A DNA stretch of 64,000 nt from Candidatus Brocadia sp. WS118 (GCA_007618135.1 PHFX01000005.1:32369-96368), one strand, 5' to 3'. Positions 17,473 through 26,713 are shown, numbered from the stretch's first letter. Notes: generated from the sequence alone by a model not told the origin. Numbers and translations: made by a program.

Positions 17473-18260
17473 AAATCAATGTCTTGGTTATCGGTGATAT
17501 TGTAGGGAAGCCGGGCCGTGTGATTTTAAAGGAAAAGCTAAAACCATTTATCGAGAAGGAAGAGATACACTTTTGTATTGCAAATGGAGAAAATGCTGCA
17601 GCGGGGGCAGGTATCACCGCTGAAATAGCCACAGAATTACTTTCGTACGGGATCGACGTTATCACTACCGGTGACCATGCATGGGATAAAAAAGAAATAT
17701 TGCCCATGCTGGAAACCAGTACCAGCATACTGAGGCCTGCTAATTATTCCCCGCTGGCAATGGGAAAAGGATATGTGGTAAAGAGTTCCAAACTGGGGAA
17801 TCCGATTGGGGTTATTAATTTGCTGGGTCGGGTATTTATGAAACCCATAGATTGTCCTTTTCGGGTTTCTGACGAGATTATTAAGAATATTTCAAAAGAA
17901 ACAAAGATAATCTTTGTGGACATGCATGCTGAAGCGACCTCAGAAAAGATTGCTATGGGATGGTATTTGGATGGTAAAGTAAGCGCCGTTCTGGGTACGC
18001 ACACCCACGTGCCCACTGCAGATGAAAAAATACTGCCGAAAGGAACAGCCTTTATCAGTGATTTAGGAATGACAGGGCCTCATGAGTCTGTTTTGGGCAG
18101 AAAGATTGAGTGTGTGCTAAAGGCAATTGTGACACAGATGCCCACCCGATTTGATGTGGCAGAAAAGGATATGCGGATAAATGGCGTGAAGATCATAGTA
18201 AACAGCCAAACGGGAAGCGCAGAGAGCATAAAAAGGATTGAAATTAAAGAGGGTGATTAG
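17469..18260 (+). CDS. ymdB: YmdB-family metallophosphoesterase
   Basis: A 263-aa hydrolase of the YmdB family (2',3'-cyclic-nucleotide phosphodiesterase activity is described for Bacillus YmdB). Motifs are GDIVGKPGR (D at position 9), IANGENAAAGAGIT, TTGDHAWDKKEI, FVDMHAEATSEK and LGTHTHVPTAD. The third motif has Asp where the Bacillus type has Asn (GNH). It is translationally coupled to coaD, and its stop is directly adjacent to the xseA ATG. Confidence 0.88.
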   Translation: MKINVLVIGDIVGKPGRVILKEKLKPFIEKEEIHFCIANGENAAAGAGITAEIATELLSYGIDVITTGDHAWDKKEILPMLETSTSILRPANYSPLAMGKGYVVKSSKLGNPIGVINLLGRVFMKPIDCPFRVSDEIIKNISKETKIIFVDMHAEATSEKIAMGWYLDGKVSAVLGTHTHVPTADEKILPKGTAFISDLGMTGPHESVLGRKIECVLKAIVTQMPTRFDVAEKDMRINGVKIIVNSQTGSAESIKRIEIKEGD

Positions 18261-19505
18261 ATGAATCTTGCCAGCCCCTCACCCGTGTTCTTGGACACGG
18301 CAAAAAGCCGGAATACGATACTTACGATTTCCGAATTAACCCGGAGGATACGGGGTTCGGTTGAACAGGAGTTCTTCAATCTATGGGTCGTCGGAGAATT
18401 GTCTAATGTGAAGATGCCTTCATCCGGTCATGTGTATCTGACCCTGAAAGACGTGCATGCGCAGCTTCAGGCTGTCATATTTAAATCTGTCGCACATGGG
18501 CTGAAGTTCGAGGTGCGGGACGGCATGGAGGTTTTTGCTTTTGGTTCGGTTACCGTTTACGAAGCTCGCGGGCAGTATCAACTGATTGTTGAACGTATGG
18601 AGCCAAAAGGGATCGGGGCGCTGCAATTGGCTTTTTTGCAATTAAAGGAACGTCTCGAAAAGGAAGGGTTGTTCGATCTGGCACACAAGAAACCTCTTCC
18701 TGTCCTTCCCAGAAAGATTGCCGTTGTGACCTCTTTAACGGGCGCAGCAATCAGAGACATCGTAAACGTAATCAACAGAAGATTTGCCAGGGTGGAGATC
18801 CTCATTTGTCCGGTGAAAGTACAGGGTGAAGGTGCAGCCCTGGAGATTGCGCGGGCGATCAGCGACTTGAATACCCTTTCCGACATCGATGTAATGATTG
18901 TGGGAAGGGGGGGAGGCAGTTCAGAGGATTTGTGGGCATTCAACGAAGAAGTGGTTGCACGCAGTATTTTTGCCTCCAAAATTCCTGTAATTTCGGCAGT
19001 GGGTCACGAAATTGACGTGACCATTTCAGACCTGGTTGCAGATAAAAGAGCACTTACGCCTACCGAGGCAGGTGAACTGGTTGTCCCTCAGTATGATCAG
19101 ATAAGGGATGCATGTGAGAAAATTAAGACTAGACTTGCACAAGCATTGTATAATAAAATACTGCTTATGAGAAGCAGGTTGTTGAGGGTTGAGAATAGTT
19201 TTTCATTTAAAAAACCATTTGATAAAGTACTTCGGTTACAACAGGATTTGGATGAGATGGCACAACGACTTGTTACGGCAGAGAAACATGCAGTTGAATT
19301 AGAACGCGAACGGCTTATTGGCATGGTGAACCGATTGGAGAGTATTAGTCCCTTAAAAGTCCTCGGCAGAGGATATTCTATTACTACCACGGTAGAAGAT
19401 ACTAAACTTATCAAGTCTAGCGCAGGATTGACTGCGGGAAAAATGTTAAAGACACGATTTTCCCATGGTAGTGTTGTGTCGGCGGTAGTTGAGGTATTAA
19501 AGTAA
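18261..19505 (+). CDS. xseA: Exodeoxyribonuclease VII large subunit
   Basis: Catalytic subunit of the single-strand-specific exonuclease VII. The 414-aa protein has the N-terminal OB fold (ELSNVKMPSSGHVYLTLKDVHAQLQAVIF), the catalytic core with VVTSLTGAAIRDIVNVINRR, DVMIVGRGGGSSEDLWAFNEE and SAVGHEIDVTISDLVADKRALTPTEA, and a C-terminal coiled coil ending in the conserved VLGRGYSI. It begins immediately after ymdB. The small subunit follows after 131 bp. Confidence 0.95.
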   Translation: MNLASPSPVFLDTAKSRNTILTISELTRRIRGSVEQEFFNLWVVGELSNVKMPSSGHVYLTLKDVHAQLQAVIFKSVAHGLKFEVRDGMEVFAFGSVTVYEARGQYQLIVERMEPKGIGALQLAFLQLKERLEKEGLFDLAHKKPLPVLPRKIAVVTSLTGAAIRDIVNVINRRFARVEILICPVKVQGEGAALEIARAISDLNTLSDIDVMIVGRGGGSSEDLWAFNEEVVARSIFASKIPVISAVGHEIDVTISDLVADKRALTPTEAGELVVPQYDQIRDACEKIKTRLAQALYNKILLMRSRLLRVENSFSFKKPFDKVLRLQQDLDEMAQRLVTAEKHAVELERERLIGMVNRLESISPLKVLGRGYSITTTVEDTKLIKSSAGLTAGKMLKTRFSHGSVVSAVVEVLK

Positions 19506-19636
19506 GCGAGTGTCAAAATGCTGTACGATATTTGCTGAATGCAAAACTAATATCTGCCAGTATCCCTTGTGAAGGCATTAATAATACGGACATCATGCTG
19601 GTGCGGGAAATATTGTAAAGGGACTGATTTTAGCCT

Positions 19637-19885
19637 ATGGCAAAGATAAAATTTGAGGAAGCAGTAAAAGGATTAGAGGATATTGTTGAACTTCTCGAAA
19701 AGGGGGATTTACCCCTCGATGAAACCCTGTCAAAATATGAGCAGGGTATTAAACTCTATAAGCAGTGTATAGCTTTGTTGGAAGATGCGGAAAAAAAGAT
19801 TCAAATTCTTGTGAAGGATGAGAATGGCGTTTTCCGTACCAGGGAGTATGAGATTGAAATTGCCAAAACTCATAATGCAAAATAG
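19637..19885 (+). CDS. xseB: Exodeoxyribonuclease VII small subunit
   Basis: An 82-aa helical partner that binds the XseA coiled coil. Shows the family pattern FEEAVKGLEDIVELLEKGDLPLDETLSKYEQGIKL and CIALLEDAEKKIQIL. The ATG at 19637 has only a weak upstream ribosome site. The 131-bp gap from xseA carries no recognisable element. dxs follows 52 bp later, the common xseB-dxs order. Confidence 0.93.
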   Translation: MAKIKFEEAVKGLEDIVELLEKGDLPLDETLSKYEQGIKLYKQCIALLEDAEKKIQILVKDENGVFRTREYEIEIAKTHNAK

Positions 19886-19937
19886 CTCTCTCTTTTAATA
19901 TGGATAAACCTTTTCGATTTATCATAACGGGTAAAAT

Positions 19938-21872
19938 ATGAATAAACTATTGGATTCTATTGAATATCCGGAAGATTTAAAGAAGGTAAAACTGGAAGAT
20001 TTACCAAAACTCGCTGCGGAAATTCGCGAATTAATCGTTGATGTCGTTTCAAAAAATCCAGGACATCTTTCTTCAAATCTTGGTGTCGTTGAGTTAACGA
20101 TTGCTCTCCATTACTGTTTTGATTTTAAAAGAGATAAACTCGTGTGGGATGTAGGACATCAGGCATATGTGCACAAGATTCTTACGGGCAGGAAATCGAA
20201 GTTTCCAACCCTAAGACAATATAAGGGTCTCAGTGGTTTTCCTGATAAAAACGAGAGTGAGTACGACCCATTTACGTGCGGTCATAGCGGGGACGCCATA
20301 TCGGCAGCCCTAGGCATGTCTTGCGCTTCCACAATTCTTGGAGAAAAAAAATCGTTTGTGGCAATTGTCGGTGATGGCGCTATCGGGGCGGGAATGTCTT
20401 TAGAGGCGTTGAATCATGCGGGTGATCTGAAGAAAAATTTACTGGTGGTATTAAACGATAATGAAATGTCTATTTCCAACACCGTTGGCGCTTTCTCAAA
20501 ATATCTGAACAAAATCCGGACAGCCCCAATTTATGCGGATATGAGAAAAGAAGTCCATAATTTATTGAAAGTATTTCCGGTGCTTGGCAAGCCGGTTGAA
20601 AAGACCATGGAACATGTTGTTGAGTTAATACAGGGAGGGGGTGTTCCTGGTCAAATATTTAAAGACCTTGGATTTAATTATTTCGGGCCAATTGACGGAC
20701 ATGATTTCCGAATACTCATTGATACTTTGAACAATATTAAGCATCTTGGTGGGCCCGTATTACTCCATGTAATAACGGAAAAAGGAAGGGGTTTTGAACC
20801 GGCATGCCAAAACCCAGCACAATATCACAGTGCCGGCAAGTTTGAGATGTGTAACGGGAAAATTAAAACGTCATCCCCTGATTCCCAAAAGATTGCTTAT
20901 ACCAAGGTTTTTGGAAATACCCTTGTAGAGCTGGCAAAAATAGACCCGAAGGTGGTGGGTATTACTGCTGCCATGCCTGATGGAACTGGCATAGTTTCTT
21001 TTGGTAAAAAATTTCCGGACAGATTCTATGACGTTGGAATTTGTGAACAGCACGCTGTTGGCTTGGCCAATGGGCTGTCAGCAGGGGGTCTCAAGCCCGT
21101 GGTAGCTATCTATTCGACATTCTTACAAAGGGCTTATGATCAGGTGTTTCACGACATTTGTTTACAAAGGCATGGTGTTGTATTCGCCCTCGACCGGGCA
21201 GGGGTTGTAGGAAATGACGGCCCGACGCATAACGGCATCTTTGACATTGCCTATCTTCGTAATCTGCCCGAGATTGTCCTAATGGCGCCAAAAGACGGGA
21301 ATGAGCTAAAATCTATGATGAAGATTGCCTTAGAATCCGGAAAGCCGGTGGTGATCCGATATCCAAAGGAAGACATCCCCGAAGAAAAAATCAGCTCGCA
21401 GTATAAAAAATTTGAAATTGGAAAGGCTGAGATTTTAAGAGAAGGATCTGACGGTGTTTTGTTAGCCTATGGCGCTATGGTGTACCGGTGCATGCAAGCA
21501 GCAGAAAGACTGAGTGAAAAAGGAATTGAGGTTACGGTGGTAAATGCAAGGTTTGCGAAACCTCTTGACAAAGAACTTATTTTGAGGTTGGTCAGGAATA
21601 ACAAATTGATTCTTACGGTAGAAGACCATGCGCTGATGGGTGGTTTTGGATCTGCGGTACTTGAATTTGTTTCGGATGAAGGGGAAAATGTTAATAAAAT
21701 TGTACGCGCAGGCATCCCTGATCGTTTTATGGAACATGGTCCGCGAAATCTGATATTAAAAAATATTGGCTTAGATGAAGACGGAATTGCCAAGAAATTT
21801 ATTGCAATGCTTGACTTGATGGATATACGCGGTTCTTTTACCAAGGCAGGGAAACAACGTTTGACCGTTTAA
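19938..21872 (+). CDS. dxs: 1-deoxy-D-xylulose-5-phosphate synthase
   Basis: First enzyme of the MEP isoprenoid pathway: condenses pyruvate and glyceraldehyde 3-phosphate using thiamine diphosphate. The 644-aa protein is family length. It shows HLSSNLGVVELTIALH, VGHQAYVHKILTGR, the ThDP motif GDGAIGAGMSLEALN...NDNEMSIS, the transketolase central block (GICEQHAVGLANGL, DRAGVVGNDGPTHNG) and the C-terminal transketolase domain. nadK starts 5 bp after its stop, suggesting an operon. Confidence 0.95.
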   Translation: MNKLLDSIEYPEDLKKVKLEDLPKLAAEIRELIVDVVSKNPGHLSSNLGVVELTIALHYCFDFKRDKLVWDVGHQAYVHKILTGRKSKFPTLRQYKGLSGFPDKNESEYDPFTCGHSGDAISAALGMSCASTILGEKKSFVAIVGDGAIGAGMSLEALNHAGDLKKNLLVVLNDNEMSISNTVGAFSKYLNKIRTAPIYADMRKEVHNLLKVFPVLGKPVEKTMEHVVELIQGGGVPGQIFKDLGFNYFGPIDGHDFRILIDTLNNIKHLGGPVLLHVITEKGRGFEPACQNPAQYHSAGKFEMCNGKIKTSSPDSQKIAYTKVFGNTLVELAKIDPKVVGITAAMPDGTGIVSFGKKFPDRFYDVGICEQHAVGLANGLSAGGLKPVVAIYSTFLQRAYDQVFHDICLQRHGVVFALDRAGVVGNDGPTHNGIFDIAYLRNLPEIVLMAPKDGNELKSMMKIALESGKPVVIRYPKEDIPEEKISSQYKKFEIGKAEILREGSDGVLLAYGAMVYRCMQAAERLSEKGIEVTVVNARFAKPLDKELILRLVRNNKLILTVEDHALMGGFGSAVLEFVSDEGENVNKIVRAGIPDRFMEHGPRNLILKNIGLDEDGIAKKFIAMLDLMDIRGSFTKAGKQRLTV

Positions 21873-21876
21873 ACGA

Positions 21877-22719
21877 ATGAAAAAGATTCTGGTTCTTGGC
21901 GACTTAAGTAAGAAAAAGATTCATGATACAATCTCTGGCCTAAAACCATGGCTGGACAAGCATGTAATTGCTGAAATTCTTGATGTGTCGAAAGGAAAGA
22001 AAATTGAAAAAATGGGAGCGGAAATTGCGGTTGTGTTTGGAGGTGACGGAGCAATTCTTTCGACATGCCGTGGACTCGGAAAAAATCAAATACCGATCAT
22101 AGGTGTACACATGGGGAGGTTTGGTTTCCTGGCAGAGCTTATGGAAAAGAATGTATGCGCCTCTTTAGAAAAAATATTTACAGGAAAATATCAGGTGCGT
22201 AAAAGGATGCTCCTGTTATCCCGTATTGAGCGTGCAGGAAATATGATAAACGAATCCATGGGCATTAATGATGCGGTGATCTCCCGCTCTTCTTTATCAC
22301 GATTGATATCCATAAAATTAAATATTAACGGGGAAGACGTTGCAACATACCGGGCAGATGGTCTGATCATATCAACCCCCTTAGGTTCAACGGCGCATTC
22401 ACTGTCTGCCGGGGGGCCGCTTTTAACGCCCGATTTACATGCCTTTGTTATTGTGCCAATATGTCCCCATACGCTTACAAACCGGCCGTTAGTGGTTTCA
22501 GCGGATGTAAAGATCGAAATGGAAATCTTGTCTCAATTAGTCGGCACCGGTTTTACGGTTGATGGTCAGGTCTTCACGGAATTAGAAATGGGCGATAGGA
22601 TAAAGGTTGAAAGATCAGATGTTGAGGTTCAGATGATAGACACGGGCGAGAGGACATTTTATGGTGTGTTGCGGGAAAAGTTAAATTGGGGAGGACAACC
22701 GAATTATGGCCGTAATTAA
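21877..22719 (+). CDS. nadK: NAD kinase
   Basis: Phosphorylates NAD+ to NADP+. Shows the GGDG motif (VFGGDGAILSTC, near residue 55), GVHMGRFGFLAEL, NDAVI and STPLGSTAHSLSAGGP, with the Pro-rich block PICPHTLTNRP. The 280 aa are family length. It overlaps the next ferredoxin gene by 14 bp, so translation of the two is probably coupled. Confidence 0.93.
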   Translation: MKKILVLGDLSKKKIHDTISGLKPWLDKHVIAEILDVSKGKKIEKMGAEIAVVFGGDGAILSTCRGLGKNQIPIIGVHMGRFGFLAELMEKNVCASLEKIFTGKYQVRKRMLLLSRIERAGNMINESMGINDAVISRSSLSRLISIKLNINGEDVATYRADGLIISTPLGSTAHSLSAGGPLLTPDLHAFVIVPICPHTLTNRPLVVSADVKIEMEILSQLVGTGFTVDGQVFTELEMGDRIKVERSDVEVQMIDTGERTFYGVLREKLNWGGQPNYGRN

Positions 22720-22909
22720 AATAAAAGAGAATTATTGTAAAGGATGCCTTCTCTGTGTGCCGGTATGTCATAACAAATCGTTTGTAATATCTGATACCAT
22801 CAATGAACAGGGCTTGCATCCGGTGAAATTCAGAGAAGATGCAGAATGTGATGGGTGTAAAAAATGCGCAATCATGTGTCCTGATCTGGCGATAGAGATT
22901 TATAATTAA
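22706..22909 (+). CDS. korD: 2-oxoacid:ferredoxin oxidoreductase delta subunit (2[4Fe-4S] ferredoxin)
   Basis: A 67-aa ferredoxin with two clusters: CKGCLLCVPVC and CDGCKKCAIMC. A subunit of this size next to alpha, beta and gamma subunits is typical of KorDABC/VorDABC enzymes, in which it relays electrons to the external ferredoxin. ATG 22706 follows GGGGAGG by 11 nt, inside the end of nadK. The delta assignment rests on the neighbouring genes. Confidence 0.88.
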   Translation: MAVIKIKENYCKGCLLCVPVCHNKSFVISDTINEQGLHPVKFREDAECDGCKKCAIMCPDLAIEIYN

Positions 22910-22956
22910 AAATACGAACGTTATTTTTAAAACAATTTACAAGAGGCATATCTATA

Positions 22957-24045
22957 ATGAAACAGTTAATGACGGGAAATGAGGCCGCTGCGGAAGCAGC
23001 TATCGTAGCAGGTTGTAGATACTATTACGGGTATCCCATTACTCCTCAGAATGAACTGATCAATTATATGTCAATGAGGATGCCCCAGGTTGGCGGCGCC
23101 TTTATTCAGGCAGAAAGTGAGATTGCAGCCATCAATATGGTCTATGGAAGTGCGGCAGCTGGCGGCCGTGCCATGACGTCCTCTTCAAGCCCTGGCATTA
23201 GCCTGAAACAGGAGGGAATTTCCTATCTCGCCGGGAGTGAATTGCCATGTGTCATTGTCAACATACAGCGAGGGGGGCCTGGTTTGGGCGATATTTCAGC
23301 ATCACAGGCAGACTATTTTCAGGCAGTCAAAGGTGGTGGACATGGTGATTATCATACCATAGTGCTTGCGCCCAGTTCTGTCCAGGAGATGGCAGATCTT
23401 GTATACGATGCCTTTGACCTTGCCGATAAGTACCGAAATCCGGTCATGATCCTGGGAGATGCTCAAATCGGTCAATTAATGGAACCGGTAGAGTTTCATA
23501 AAAGACCGAAGAAAAATCTTCCGCAAAAAACCTGGGCACTGACAGGGGCCGAGGGGAGAAAGAGAAATATCGTAAAATCTTTCTATCCCGTAAAAGGGCA
23601 ACTGGAAGAGTTTAATGCCCACCTGCAGAGAAAATATAAGACGATAAAAGATAACGAAGTCCGTTATGAAACGATTAATACGCATAAAGCCGATGTGGTA
23701 TTAGTCGCTTACGGAACATCTGCGCGAGTATGTACAGAAGTCGTTAAAAAGAGCAGCCGCCTTGAATTCAAGGTTGGCTTGATACGCCCCATCACCCTGT
23801 GGCCTTTTCCGAAAGAGGTCATTCGAAGGATATCAGAGAAGGTCCAGTGTATTTTAACTGTTGAGATGAGTGCAGGGCAGATGGTAGAAGATGTAAGACT
23901 TGCAGTTGAAGGCAGATGTCCGGTTCATTTTTACGGGAGGACCGGTGGGGGAGTTCCAACATCTTCGCAAGTAATCAAAAAAATTGTGGAAATTGTCCCA
24001 GACAACCTGGCCGATACCTTATTACAATTAGCTGAGGTAAGATAA
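22957..24045 (+). CDS. korA: 2-oxoacid:ferredoxin oxidoreductase alpha subunit (KorA/VorB type)
   Basis: A 362-aa subunit with the N-terminal pyrimidine-binding domain (TGNEAAAEAAIVAGCRYYYGYPITPQNE) and the GPGLGDISASQAD block, followed by the transketolase-C-like domain (VVLVAYGTSARV, VGLIRPITLWPFP). The enzyme oxidises or reductively carboxylates a 2-oxoacid with ferredoxin and CoA. KorA (2-oxoglutarate) and VorB (branched-chain oxoacids) cannot be separated by eye. Its stop is followed after one base by the beta-subunit ATG. Confidence 0.88.
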   Translation: MKQLMTGNEAAAEAAIVAGCRYYYGYPITPQNELINYMSMRMPQVGGAFIQAESEIAAINMVYGSAAAGGRAMTSSSSPGISLKQEGISYLAGSELPCVIVNIQRGGPGLGDISASQADYFQAVKGGGHGDYHTIVLAPSSVQEMADLVYDAFDLADKYRNPVMILGDAQIGQLMEPVEFHKRPKKNLPQKTWALTGAEGRKRNIVKSFYPVKGQLEEFNAHLQRKYKTIKDNEVRYETINTHKADVVLVAYGTSARVCTEVVKKSSRLEFKVGLIRPITLWPFPKEVIRRISEKVQCILTVEMSAGQMVEDVRLAVEGRCPVHFYGRTGGGVPTSSQVIKKIVEIVPDNLADTLLQLAEVR

Positions 24046-24046
24046 T

Positions 24047-24787
24047 ATGAAGGCTTTATGTGAAAAACCAAAAACATTTATCGATACCGCAACACATTTT
24101 TGCCCCGGGTGTGGGCATGGAATTGTGCTGAGACTTATCGCGGAAATCATTGATGCATGGGGAATCCGGGGAAAAACCGTTGGACTGGCTCCGGTAGGAT
24201 GTGCCGTGCTTGCCTATAATTATCTTGATATTGATATGTGTGAAGCTGCACATGGCCGCCCTCCTGCGGTAGCCACGGGTATTAAGAGGGTACATCCCGA
24301 CCATGTCGTTTTTGCCTATCAGGGTGACGGTGATCTGGCGGCAATTGGAACCGCAGAGATTATTCATGCTGCCAACAGAGGTGAGAACATTACCTTCATC
24401 TTTGTCAATAATGCCGTTTATGGGATGACAAACGGTCAGATGGCACCCACGACCCTTACGGGGCAGAAAACAGCAACTACGCCATCAGGCAGAGATTTGG
24501 TGAACCATGGATACCCCATTCGTGTATGTGAACTCCTGTCCGTTCTGGGTGGAAGTAGCTACCTAGAGAGGGTGAGTCTTTCCTCTCCGGAAAACGTTCG
24601 AAAAACGAAAAAAGCCCTCGAAAAAGGCTTTAAGACACAGATGGAGAGAAGGGGATTTTCCTTGATAGAAATCCTGTCCCCCTGCCCCATTTACTGGAGG
24701 ATGGACGCCAACGAAGCGATGCGGCATATTGATGAGGAGATGTCCAGAACCTTCCCCCTAGGAGTGATTAAAGATTGGGAACGATGA
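24047..24787 (+). CDS. korB: 2-oxoacid:ferredoxin oxidoreductase beta subunit
   Basis: The thiamine-diphosphate-binding subunit (246 aa). Shows the Cys pair FCPGCGHG, the ThDP motif YQGDGDLAAIGTAEIIHAANRGENITFIFVNN (GDGD...NN), and the GMTNGQMAPTT loop usual for KorB/PorB. Translationally coupled to korA upstream and overlapping the gamma subunit by four bases downstream. Confidence 0.92.
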   Translation: MKALCEKPKTFIDTATHFCPGCGHGIVLRLIAEIIDAWGIRGKTVGLAPVGCAVLAYNYLDIDMCEAAHGRPPAVATGIKRVHPDHVVFAYQGDGDLAAIGTAEIIHAANRGENITFIFVNNAVYGMTNGQMAPTTLTGQKTATTPSGRDLVNHGYPIRVCELLSVLGGSSYLERVSLSSPENVRKTKKALEKGFKTQMERRGFSLIEILSPCPIYWRMDANEAMRHIDEEMSRTFPLGVIKDWER

Positions 24788-25365
24788 ACAATTATTTTTC
24801 AACACATATGACGGAAAGAATAATCCTGGCTGGTTTTGGAGGGCAGGGAATGATGTTGCTGGGAAAATTGCTTGCACAGGCCGCCATGGCTGATGGAAAA
24901 AAGGTAACCTATTTTCCTTCCTATGGCACCGAAGTAAGAGGCGGAACGGCGGTCTATCACCTGATCATTTCAAACGACGAGATTTTTTCCCCGATTATTG
25001 AAGAGGCGGACACGCTTATTATTATGAATCAACCTTCTTATCAAAAATTTAAGGAGATGTTAAAGACTGACGGGTTGCTTCTTTTAAATGCATCCATGAT
25101 TAAATCGAACAATTTTCATGATGCGACAGTCTATAAAGTATCAGCAACAGAGATCGCAAGCAAGTTGGGAAATGTCCTCGTCTCAAACATAGTCATGCTG
25201 GGTGCTTATCTGGCAATTAAAAAGTTATTTCCTCCTGCCCTTATTTTGGAGCAGTTACAAGAAATACTGAAAGGGAAGAAGGGGAATTTATTTACCATCA
25301 ATAAACAAGCCCTTGAAAGTGGTATGCACGTGATAGAAACCATGCAACATCAATCCGTACAGTAA
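24784..25365 (+). CDS. korC: 2-oxoacid:ferredoxin oxidoreductase gamma subunit
   Basis: The 193-aa gamma subunit, with the family signature IILAGFGGQGMMLLGKLLAQAA, YGTEVRGGTAVYHLIIS and VSNIVMLGAYLAI. A TTG start at 24775 is possible, but the ATG at 24784 overlaps the korB stop as ATGA, which is the better choice. It completes the korD-A-B-C order and ends the operon, with a microprotein gene 63 bp downstream. Confidence 0.92.
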   Translation: MNNYFSTHMTERIILAGFGGQGMMLLGKLLAQAAMADGKKVTYFPSYGTEVRGGTAVYHLIISNDEIFSPIIEEADTLIIMNQPSYQKFKEMLKTDGLLLLNASMIKSNNFHDATVYKVSATEIASKLGNVLVSNIVMLGAYLAIKKLFPPALILEQLQEILKGKKGNLFTINKQALESGMHVIETMQHQSVQ

Positions 25366-25428
25366 AAATTTATGAACCGGTATTTTATTTCATAGATCAC
25401 ATTTTTTGATAGGAGAAGGAGGCAGTAT

Positions 25429-25521
25429 ATGTGTACGACATGTGCAAAACATAACCCCGGCGGAAAAAAGAAGGAAGGATCAGCAAATAAAAAAAGCGGG
25501 GGAAAGGGAAAAAAGAAATAG
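25429..25521 (+). CDS. 30-aa Lys/Gly-rich microprotein with N-terminal CxxC
   Basis: An ATG preceded by a strong AGGAGAAGGAGG ribosome site opens a 30-codon frame: MCTTCAKHNPGG, then a Lys/Gly/Ser-rich basic tail. A bidirectional terminator follows 15 bp after the stop. Good ribosome site, correct terminator spacing and strongly biased composition argue for a real gene. The CxxC could bind a metal or be redox active, and the tail suggests nucleic-acid or acidic-surface binding; both are inferences. It may be the last gene of the kor operon. Confidence 0.6.
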   Translation: MCTTCAKHNPGGKKKEGSANKKSGGKGKKK

Positions 25522-25535
25522 ATTGTAGTAAAAAC

Positions 25536-25574
25536 AAAAACCCCTCTGAAAAACAACGCATCGGAGGGGTTTTT
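25536..25574. terminator. Bidirectional intrinsic terminator
   Basis: An 11-bp perfect stem (AAAAACCCCTC / GAGGGGTTTTT) with a 17-nt loop. T-runs lie on both strands, so it can end both the rightward kor/microprotein transcript and the leftward RNase P RNA. Confidence 0.88.
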
Positions 25575-25582
25575 ATTTTTAA

Positions 25583-25982
25583 GCAGACAATAAGCCGAGT
25601 CCTGTCGTGGGCGGTCATTTATCTAGTCCCGTTGTTGCCAGCGAGATCAAACGGTTTACCCAGAGGTATTGCCGAAGCGGACCACTTCATCCCTCTCTAT
25701 TTAACCTTTCTCCCAGTGGGGTTTGCCATGCCTCCGATGTCACCACCGGAGCGGTGGGCTCTTACATTAAGTCGGTTCAGACCCTGTTCTTTTCAACAGG
25801 GAAACGACCCCGCCATTTCACCCTTATTCCACCCAAAAGGTGGAACGGTATCTTTTCTGTTGCACTTTCCTTCCCGTCGCCGGGACTCCGCGTTACGGAG
25901 CACTGTGTCCTGTAGAGCTCGGACTTTCCTCCCGCTCTTTCTTTCTCCAGGAATAGAAAGAGCCGGCGACCGCCTTGTCTAC
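25583..25982 (-). ncRNA. rnpB: RNase P RNA, bacterial class A
   Basis: Catalytic RNA of RNase P, about 400 nt on the minus strand. The P1 helix pairs GUAGACAA at the 5' end with UUGUCUGC at the 3' end. Conserved blocks follow in order: GGAGGAAAGTCCGAGCTC, GACGGGAAGGAAAGTGC then AACAGAAAAGATACCG, GGGTGAAATGGCGGGGTC, GGCAAACCCC, and GATAAATGACCGCCC then GACAGGACTCGGCTTA. The 5' end overlaps the stop codon of the zinc-ribbon gene upstream. Plus-strand ORFs over this interval are spurious. Confidence 0.95.
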
Positions 25983-26713
25983 TTTTCTTCTTCCTCTAGC
26001 ACTTCATTACCGTTATTCAGATATAAAATACGTCCACAACTATTGCAGAAGGTGATGTCTTTGCCTGACAAAAGCTGATTCAGCGTCTGGGCTGTTACGG
26101 ACATAAAGCATCCTTGACATACCTTGTTAACAACAGGAACTACAGCTACTGCATCCTTGTGGCTTACTAAACGATTATAGTGATGTAGCGCGTCTGAGTC
26201 AAGCAAGGTTGCATATTTATTGCGTGTTTTTTTCAGTTCATTTATCTCTGCATCTATTGTTGTCAGATCAGTTTCCACATCTTTCTGAAGTTCTTTTAAC
26301 TGTGCGTTTTCATGTTCAATCGTTTTTTCAAATGATCGGTATCTCTGATTCATTTCTTCATATTTTGTCATCATACCGAGGATTTCATCTTCCAGGACAG
26401 ATTTGTTTGCTTCCTTTCCTCCAATTTCTGCTTTTATTGCGCTATATTCTTTGTTCGTTTTGATTTGATTCATCTGTAAGCGTAATTTAGCAATCTCTGT
26501 TTCCATACTCTTCAAGTCAAGTTCCTTAATTCCGACATCTTTTTGATAGTTCTTTGTCTCTTCGCTCAGTTTCGACAACTCTGTTTTCTTTTGCTGGATT
26601 AGCGTCAGTTTTTTTTGAACATCGTAACCACGATAGAGTTTGTCGCCTTCCAACCGCCGCAGCTTTGTATCGATTGATTGCAACCTCCGTAGCACCTCCA
26701 TCCTTTCATTCAT
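25979..26713 (-). CDS. C4-type zinc-ribbon coiled-coil protein (DUF164 family)
   Basis: A 244-aa protein: a long coiled coil (about residues 5-175, rich in Glu/Lys/Leu) followed by a C-terminal zinc ribbon (CQGCF...CNSCGRILY). This is the DUF164 layout of proteins linked to nucleic-acid or ribosome interaction in various bacteria. The gene directly precedes rnpB, an arrangement common for this family. The cellular role is not settled from sequence. Confidence 0.85.
   Translation of the reverse strand: MNERMEVLRRLQSIDTKLRRLEGDKLYRGYDVQKKLTLIQQKKTELSKLSEETKNYQKDVGIKELDLKSMETEIAKLRLQMNQIKTNKEYSAIKAEIGGKEANKSVLEDEILGMMTKYEEMNQRYRSFEKTIEHENAQLKELQKDVETDLTTIDAEINELKKTRNKYATLLDSDALHHYNRLVSHKDAVAVVPVVNKVCQGCFMSVTAQTLNQLLSGKDITFCNSCGRILYLNNGNEVLEEEEK

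Noticed and set aside
25607..26078. Two overlapping plus-strand ORFs of 102 and 148 aa
   Set aside because: They lie antisense to RNase P RNA, whose conserved blocks account for the sequence; no ribosome site.
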